Shown here piece by piece: positions 57,333 through 64,000 of a DNA stretch of 64,000 bases (its first letter is position 1; every line of letters starts with the position of its first letter). The stretch spans positions 77,958,445 to 78,022,444 of the forward strand of contig OY744523.1 in assembly GCA_963556195.1 (NCBI GenBank). Direction: 5' to 3'. This DNA is from Sepiola atlantica (Eukaryota; Mollusca; Cephalopoda; Sepiida; Sepiolidae). Below the pieces are notes generated by a model. The model was not told the DNA's origin. It made no database searches and saw only the letters and a program-made list of their open reading frames with translations. Both the position numbers and the translations under genes were made by a program.

Positions 57333-57420
57333 TTAGCACTGAAGATAGTCACACCAAAGAATAAATGCATAGGAGCATTTTACAAATGTCTTTGTGTAGG
57401 CCGAAACAATTGTATGCTGA
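57333..57420 (+). ncRNA. Hammerhead-ribozyme-like motif B
   Basis: Stem I TTAGCA (57,333-57,338) pairs with TGCTGA (57,415-57,420). CTGAAGA (57,339-57,345) fits CUGANGA. A long stem II has ACCAAAGA/TCTTTGTGT-type pairing and an inner AATGC/GCATT hairpin. GAAA is 57,403-57,406. Stem III CAATTG is self-complementary. Cleavage is predicted after A57,414. A divergent but complete type I layout. Confidence 0.55.
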
Positions 57421-57540
57421 ATAAATAACAAGTTTTATGAAATGACATGAATCTGTCCCTCATAACACTGATATGGTATAAAATTAGATAAAATATATTG
57501 AATATAACATAGCTCTGACCATACACTATTGAGCTATTAT

Positions 57541-57714
<174 letters not shown>

Positions 57715-57723
57715 ACCACCACT

Positions 57724-57769
57724 CCTGCACTGATGAGGATATACAACCCGAAACGACGTCGTCTGTAGG
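57724..57769 (+). ncRNA. Type I hammerhead ribozyme (motif C)
   Basis: A complete minimal hammerhead. Stem I CCTGCA (57,724-57,729) pairs fully with TGTAGG (57,764-57,769; one G-U). The core is CTGATGA (57,730-57,736). Stem II is GG...CC closed by G57,737-C57,749. GAAA is 57,750-57,753. Stem III CGACGTCG (57,754-57,761) is self-complementary, folding as a short stem with an ACGT loop or as a dimer. TC then gives the cleavage site after C57,763. Such short-stem hammerheads are known from Penelope-like elements and small retrozymes, where dimers self-process. The unit continues to about 57,800 and is flanked by (TA)n runs. Confidence 0.75.
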
Positions 57770-57794
57770 TATAAAAAGCTTTAATATTTAAAAA

Positions 57795-57797
<3 letters not shown>

Positions 57798-57855
<58 letters not shown>

Positions 57856-57860
57856 TATAG
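57798..57860. repeat. (TA)n microsatellite
   Basis: TA run immediately downstream of the hammerhead unit. Confidence 0.96.
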
Positions 57861-57864
57861 TATA

Positions 57865-58990
57865 TAACTTTTTATGTTACCTTAGTTTTTATGTTACCTT
57901 ATTGTTTCTAATAGAAAGTTTAATAAGTCTGTTTTTCTTGTTATTGTTGTTATGTTTTATTTTACACAATCCCTGCTACAACATATCTATTTTCTAGGTT
58001 TCCTATCTTTGTTCTTTATGTGTATGTAGACATTTTTATTCTGTCCTGTTTCATTTTTTATTTTAAGTATTTACTTTTGGGTAAGTTCAGCGGAAGAAAA
58101 CATTACAAGGACGTTTACGCTTCTCGTAGTGTTGATTTTAATGTACATTAGATTCATTTGTACATTTTCATTCTGTGATTTCAAAAGGTAATGAAAATTA
58201 ATATATAAAAAGGTTAATTATTAGTTGTACGTGAATATTCATTAAATGAACCCAAACAAGTGAAGCTGATGAATAGGTTGTAAGCTTTTAGGTACTTGCA
58301 TCACTGAAAAATAAACATTAATGTCATTAGTGACTTTATTTGCGTCAATTTTCAAACAATAGTTTATTATACTAGCTTACAAAAATGTGAGAATTAACCA
58401 CTTAAAAATAGAATTCATAGTTTATAATCAAAAGCATGAAATAGTTTAATAATGTTACTTAATAGAGTAAAAATTGGTGAATATTTTCATCACAAATGTT
58501 ATTTTGACATAGAATTTTTAACTCGTAAAAAACTAGAAATCAATAATAACCGTCAATTATTTATTTTAAACTCATAATGCAAATAGGCATTCTGTATAAT
58601 CTGCTAATAGTCCAGTCAATCTAGCTGAATTTTTGGCTGAACCTCAACAAATGGCTTACAAAGGTTTTTAACTTGGATATTTGGCATGAATAACCTCTCT
58701 TTTCGATAAAAAAAAGTTTACCAAAATTAGCCTTGTGCTAAGGAGGTCAACGGGTGCCATCTTTAAGATTGCCACCGATTCTAGCCTCCCCTCTCTCAAC
58801 TCAATTTCTGCAAATTCATCTTCAAAAATATTAAATGTAGCAATGTGAAATTGGATAAAACCAACATTTTTTATAAAGTTAAATATAATTATAATTTCTT
58901 ATGCCTTATTTTTGTCTCTTTTGATGTATTACTACAGGAGTTTAATATTCTGTCATATACTAATTTCAGGTTGGCCAAAGTGAAGTACCG
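57865..58990. other. AT-rich region, no gene seen
   Basis: No recognisable coding or repeat signal before the decayed gene at 59.0 kb. Confidence 0.5.
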
Positions 58991-58996
58991 ATAATT

Positions 58997-61230
58997 ATGG
59001 ATGCTGACAAGTGTGCTATTTGCAACAATGAACTGCCCGGTAATGAAGAAACATTCATCGTCAGCCAGAAGAGCATCGATTCCATTAAAAGAGCTTCTGA
59101 ACAACGTGGAGAGAAGTCATAATTCAGATTGGTCAACGTCATCACAAGAAATGCAGACAGCGTTGGATCAACCCGAAATACATAGAAATTGACCGTAAAA
59201 ACAGGTCCATCCATGATAAAATGCTATCCTGTGCAAGCCGCTCTTAGTGTGTTTTACTTTAAGGAACATGTTCTTTTTTGTGGTTCTGGAGCAAAATCTG
59301 ATAGAAAGAAAAGAGGTGTTGATGTTTCCCATGTAGAAACTTTGAGTTTAAGGACAGAGTGTTAAAGGTTTGTGAGAAAGTCCGAAAAAATGATGGCTGG
59401 GCATCCACTGTTAAAGGTAGAATAGGTTATGTAGCTGACCTTGTTTCAGAAGAAGCACGTTATCACAGAATATGTTTTGCAAACTTTGATTCCAATAAAA
59501 ACATTCCTAAGGCATTCTCTTCTGCTGATTCTTCTAAGAAACAAAACCTTGGTAGACCCGAGGATTCAGAGAGAAAGCAGGCATTTCTGGAAGTTGCTAA
59601 ATATTTGCAGCAAAATGGCGAGGAGCAACTCACCATTGTCGATCTTGTTAAAAAAATGGAGGAAATTCTCGAGGACACTGGCTTTGAGCCATACAGTCTC
59701 TCATACATGAAATCTCGATTGTTAAAACATTTCAAAGACAAAATCATTGTGACTGAAATTAATGGGAAACATAATGTTGTTACATTCTTAAGTACAGCGA
59801 AATGTATTCTCCATGAAGTCTATGCACAGAGCCGCTCAACAGACAATTAAGAATCAGAGGCCATTAGAATCATAGCGACGGCAGCCAAGCTTATCAAGAA
59901 TGACATTACAAGTATCCAGACAAGTTCAGAATATTGCCCGTCTAAGGATGATCTTGAACAGGATGCGATTCTTGAATATGTTCCTAAAACATTGTTGATC
60001 TTTCTCAGGAAGATATTTGCAGGCAAAGACAATGATTTGAAACTTCCATCAGTTGGTCAAGCAATAATGTAGGCTGCTAACCCCAGAGTTCTCCTTGCAC
60101 CATTGCAGTTTGGTTTAGCAGTAGAAAGGCATGACCAATTTGGATCGAGGTCCTTAATCGACACTCTGAATAAGCATGGCTTCTCTTCATTTTACTCAGA
60201 AGTCCAGAAATTCAAAAGAAGTGCTTTTCTTTTTTATGGCGCTAAAACCCTCTCCCCTGTTGAAACTGAATTTGTGCAGTTTGTAGCTGATAATGTGAAC
60301 CATAATGTAAGGAGTATTGATGGATTCAACACATTCCATGGTATGGGCATCATAGCATCTTTTACGTCCCGGAAAGTTAAAGCAAAACCAGTTCCAAGGA
60401 TTCAGGTCCTTTCAGAAGATATAATAAGGGTTGGAAGGATCAACAGCAAGTACCTAGATTCACAGCACACCAACAAACCACCAGTGACATTTACAGAACT
60501 CCAGTCCAAGAAAGTTGTCGATTCCACTACTAATGTTGACATTCTTTGGGATGTTTCACTAATTTCACATCCGTCCAGACCTGCATGGTCAGGCCTTATG
60601 CAGTCAGTGCACAAAGGAACATATCCTGGAAAATCAACCACAGTTTTGTTTTTCCAATGATCGACATGGACCCTGGTAACCGAACCTGTGTGTACTCAAC
60701 GTTATGTTACATTAGTGATTTAGCCAGGAAAAACAACATTGTACCAATTCTAACATTCGATCAACCACTTTGATACAAAGCAATGATGATAGTCGAATCA
60801 CAGCCTAGTTCCTTTCCACTGAAATCATTTGTCTTGCGATTTGGTGGGCTTTATACATAGATGAGCTTTCTGGGGTCAATTGGTCATTTGATGATAGGTT
60901 CTGTATTTTTTGAACTTGTGCAAGCTGAAAACACAGTCAAGCACATGCTAAGTGGCAAAGCATTTGCAAGAGCCATCTGTGCTCACTTCTTAGTTGATGC
61001 TGCTCTGAATGCTATTTTGTTAGCAAAAGCCTATGTTTTTCCAGTTTCACATGTCACTGAAGATGATCAACCCAACACTGATGCAAGAAAGTAATTTCCT
61101 CAAAATGAATACCTGAAGGAAGCTCAGGGGCTATTGAAAGGTCTCCATCATGGGACTGAGACATTGAATAATGTTCTGTCATCAGAGTCTATTACCAGGA
61201 TTGCCCATGCTTTCTAAAGAACCATGGAAA
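58997..61230 (+). pseudogene. Decayed gene of a widespread invertebrate family of unknown function
   Basis: ATG 58,997. In order along the plus strand: a zinc-finger-like C-x2-C start (MDADKCAICNNELPGNEE), FKEHVLFCGSG, RIGYVADLVSEEARYHRICF, LVKKMEEILEDTGFEPYS, LAPLQFGLAVERHDQFGSRS, FVQFVADNVNHNVRS then GFNTFHGMGIIASF, RPAWSGLMQSVHKGTYPGKS, MIDMDPGNRTCVYSTLCYIS, ILTFDQPL and MSFLGSIGHLMIGS. I recall this order from many repeated, uncharacterised proteins in molluscs and cnidarians. Conserved D, H and C residues suggest a metal-dependent enzyme or transposon product, but its function is not known to me. Intron-free but broken by at least five stops or frameshifts (for example 59,831, 60,070, 60,657, 60,772). 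It stops after LKEAQGLLKGLHHGTE. Confidence 0.65.
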
Positions 61231-61326
61231 GAATTTCAGAGTTAGTATTAGGATATCACTACCATGCCTTCTTTGAATTCTGACTGGAACATGCTAGGTA
61301 ACAAAGAGAATAGAAATAATTATTGA
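61219..61326. repeat. 105-bp direct repeat, copy 1
   Basis: Begins GGAAAGAATTTCAGAGTTAG and ends AGAATAGAAATAATTATTGA. Almost identical to 62,498-62,600. Copy 1 overlaps the end of the decayed gene. Confidence 0.9.
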
Positions 61327-61329
61327 TAG

Positions 61330-61980
61330 AAATCAAGCTCAGCTTAATAATGTAGAAAATGATAAAAGTATTACTATTTAGATAAATATGTTGTAATATC
61401 TTTGTAAATTGTGACGTGGACTTGGTTACAGACATGAACCAAATCTCCATTATAGATCTATTAGAAGCACAAGAAAAGATATGCATCCTCTAGATGCAAA
61501 TATTTAATACTTAATTGAATGCATATAAAACATTAGGTATTTTATGCCTGTCTCTAAATCTATACACAAAGCTGTGCTGCTTTTAGACGTTAAAATAAAA
61601 TGATGGCATTAGAAATCCATAATATACCCAGTATTTATTATCTTCTTTGTAAAATCATAAAATGAATTAGACATCTCATTTACTCTGGTAAGCAACATTT
61701 ATTTCCCTCTATCTAATGAACATTGCATGTTCTTTGAATTAAACCTATCTCAGAATGTATGTAGATAGTAGCAGCAGTATCAATATTAAAATCGGACAAT
61801 AGTTCTCAATGTTTCAAAATGTTGTTTAAATCTGTAGGAATATTATGCGATATAATCGAGAAATATGAGATAGTTTTACTTATTGACATATGCCAAAACT
61901 TCATTATAATGAGGTAAAATAAAGATTTCCATATGAAATGTAATAAGAAAAAAACCTACTTGTCTTCTGCCTGTTGTATA
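61330..61980. other. AT-rich region, no gene seen
   Basis: No recognisable coding or repeat signal. Confidence 0.5.
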
Positions 61981-61982
61981 GT

Positions 61983-61984
<2 letters not shown>

Positions 61985-62072
<88 letters not shown>
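61985..62072. repeat. (TA)n-(TG)n microsatellite
   Basis: TA run followed by a TG run. Confidence 0.97.
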
Positions 62073-62497
62073 AAAACTTCCCAGGGGTTACACCAACCCA
62101 GAATTAATGTGTAGAGCGAAAGAAAAACAAATTCAAGAACAACCCTTACTCTCTCACTATCATGGTAGAATGAATAATGTTTGCTTTTGGAAAAGTAGGT
62201 CATAGTAATGGTGGCAGGAATTGGTGGGGGTAAAATAAGGAATAACAATGATCAACTTTTAGACAGCGTTAGTTATGTGATGTTTATGTTAGAGGTTGAT
62301 ATTAATAGCACCACTGGTAGAGAAAAGGGATCTGGAGATTGATAGCGGCAATATCAGCAACAGTGACGAAGCATATTGGGTGAAATAGTTGAAGTGATGA
62401 ATGCAGTCTTAGTCGAGGTTGGATTGCCCGTGACTCTTGGTTTGTAATGATTAGTAATGTCAATACCAAAAATCATGATGATCTTTTAAACAACCAT

Positions 62498-62600
62498 TGA
62501 AAGAATTTCAGAGTTAGTATTAGGATATTACTACCATGCCTTCTTTGAATTCTGACTGGAACATGCTAGGTAACAAAGAGAATAGAAATAATTATTGAAT
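62498..62600. repeat. 105-bp direct repeat, copy 2
   Basis: Second copy, 1.28 kb after copy 1, differing at only a few positions (for example ATATTACT against ATATCACT). Confidence 0.9.
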
Positions 62601-62604
62601 TTCT

Positions 62605-64000
62605 TATTTGACCTTGTTTCCATTTTTAAAATATATTTCTTAAATAATAAAACTGAAAAACAACTGAGGAATTTTATTTAATCATTTATTGTCATTAATT
62701 TTTTATATAATTTATTAACATATTTTTAATCATATTATCATTTACTAATTTTATGTTTCCGGCATTTTTAAAAAAAGTTTTTTTACTTTCATTTTTCTTT
62801 TTCTTATTGAACGTAAAACGATCTCTCTTTTTGACTTTTCTCTTAATTTACATTTTTGAAAGGATAAATCAATGAATGACTATAATGCCATAAAAAGTCG
62901 GTTTTTCTATAAAATTGATAGGACGTCTTGCTAAAATATTGAAATTTAAATCCCATGAATACATTCGAGTTTATTTTTCTTTTAACGACGAAATAGGCAT
63001 GATACGAAATAATATAAGTATAATAAAAGTACTTACGGTTAGTATAGTATGGTTAGTATATTAATTCAATAAAATCTCTTAAAATTATGATAATAAAAAA
63101 GTTATAAAAGTTCAATTAAAATATTATTATAACGTGAATTTCTACAGACAGACAATAACTTACCTGACAATTTTATTTATGTCGAAGAAACTAAAGGACA
63201 AGTACGTGCTGGTTCTACCAAATTATTTTGTTTTAATTAGGACTTTTGTTAAATTAAATTTATCAAGATATCCTTTGGTCATTAACTTAATTGTTTCCTG
63301 TTAAAATGTAATTTAAACAGTTACATTTATGCATCAACTCACATGGGCAGACGATATTGTGTCTGACAATTTTGTTATATAGATTATCAATTTTCTTTCT
63401 AATCATATCATTTATTATTATTTTTTTTATTATATAAAACATGCATCTCGGTTTAAACCTAGACAACTGATTTATAGAACTACATGTTACATTTGATACA
63501 CATACATAGCTCAAATTTGTTGATGTTGTGACTGCATTCGAGATCTTATCAGTCTGACTACATGAACAAAAATGATGATGTGCATGTCCAAACAAAACAC
63601 CTATGCAACAATTACACAAGAACGTTCAATGTACTCATCTATAAAAAGCTAAGACAATCGAACAACTAACTAAATTGCAACCAAATGTCACCAATGCGTT
63701 AGGACTCCACGTCAAAAGAATTCATTCACTTCTTGCCAACAGATTCTATTGAAGAAACACTACCTGCTATATTAGCCATGTGTGAAACTCTCAACAATAC
63801 ATTAAGCACACACATCAACTTGTCACATAGAAGGAACAACAAAAAACAGCATCATCTACTTGATTAAAAATCCATTGGCACGTATCGCACGCAAACAAGC
63901 AGACAAAAACATACAGCAGAACAGCTAAACTGCTACGTCTGATTAACTAACACATACATCTCACTATGTAACAAACCTTTCACTTAGACAAAGCGAGTGC
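62605..64000. other. AT-rich end of window, no gene seen
   Basis: A 110-codon cysteine-rich minus-strand frame (63,287-63,619) lacks any family resemblance and is probably chance. The last ~350 bp are less AT-rich, with CA-rich words, but have no identifiable feature. Confidence 0.4.

Noticed and set aside
63287..63619. 110-codon cysteine-rich minus-strand open frame
   Set aside because: Clusters of Cys and His look tempting, but there is no signal peptide, no family pattern and the region is AT-rich; I treat it as chance.

Overview
The window looks like mollusc nuclear DNA, most likely from a cephalopod. It is AT-rich, has no bacterial-style gene packing, carries very many long (TA)n, (CA/TG)n and trinucleotide microsatellites, has short interstitial runs of the metazoan telomere repeat TTAGGG, and holds decayed copies of many transposon families of kinds known from mollusc genomes. 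This assignment rests on transposon and repeat character, not on a host marker gene. I found no convincing intact host gene, no tRNA or rRNA gene and no CRISPR array.

Layout. 0-12 kb: microsatellites, a LINE-type C-terminal ORF (1.26-1.74 kb), two minus-strand LINE 3' ends with trinucleotide tails (3.26-3.88 and 6.54-7.08 kb), a 57-bp perfect palindrome (8.36 kb), a telomere-like block (9.0 kb) and two more minus-strand LINE ends (9.9 and 10.7 kb). 12-14 kb: an inverted hammerhead-ribozyme-like unit and a fold-back derivative of a mariner transposon. 14.9-18.3 kb: a BEL/Pao-like LTR retrotransposon with both LTRs but most of pol deleted. 18.7-22.0 kb: a near full-length endonuclease-plus-reverse-transcriptase LINE, the source type of the 9.9 and 10.7 kb fragments. 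22-23.6 kb: a Penelope-like element carrying a nested LINE tail and an internal telomeric run. 24-31.6 kb: LINE fragments, a tRNA-like SINE, two abutting minisatellites, a Tc1 transposase remnant and an internally deleted LINE RT. 32-35 kb: a decayed LTR-type pol. 36-45 kb: dispersed repeats and LINE ends. 45-47.6 kb: a Ty3/Gypsy-like fragment fused in frame to a coiled-coil sequence. 48.15-51.48 kb: an almost complete Tigger/pogo transposon. 51.6-52.1 kb: a hAT-like MITE. 53.08-54.2 kb: a mariner copy. 54.26-55.30 kb: a 1-kb fold-back element with ~290-bp arms. 56.9-57.8 kb: three hammerhead-ribozyme-like motifs. 59.0-61.2 kb: a decayed single-frame gene of a widespread invertebrate family of unknown function.

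Nearly every coding region has stops, frameshifts or lost catalytic residues, so the window is best read as a graveyard of mobile elements. The least damaged autonomous element is the Tigger (one stop, one frameshift). The most interesting non-protein signals are the hammerhead ribozymes at 57.3-57.8 kb, the telomeric run inside the Penelope RT, and the Gypsy/coiled-coil fusion.
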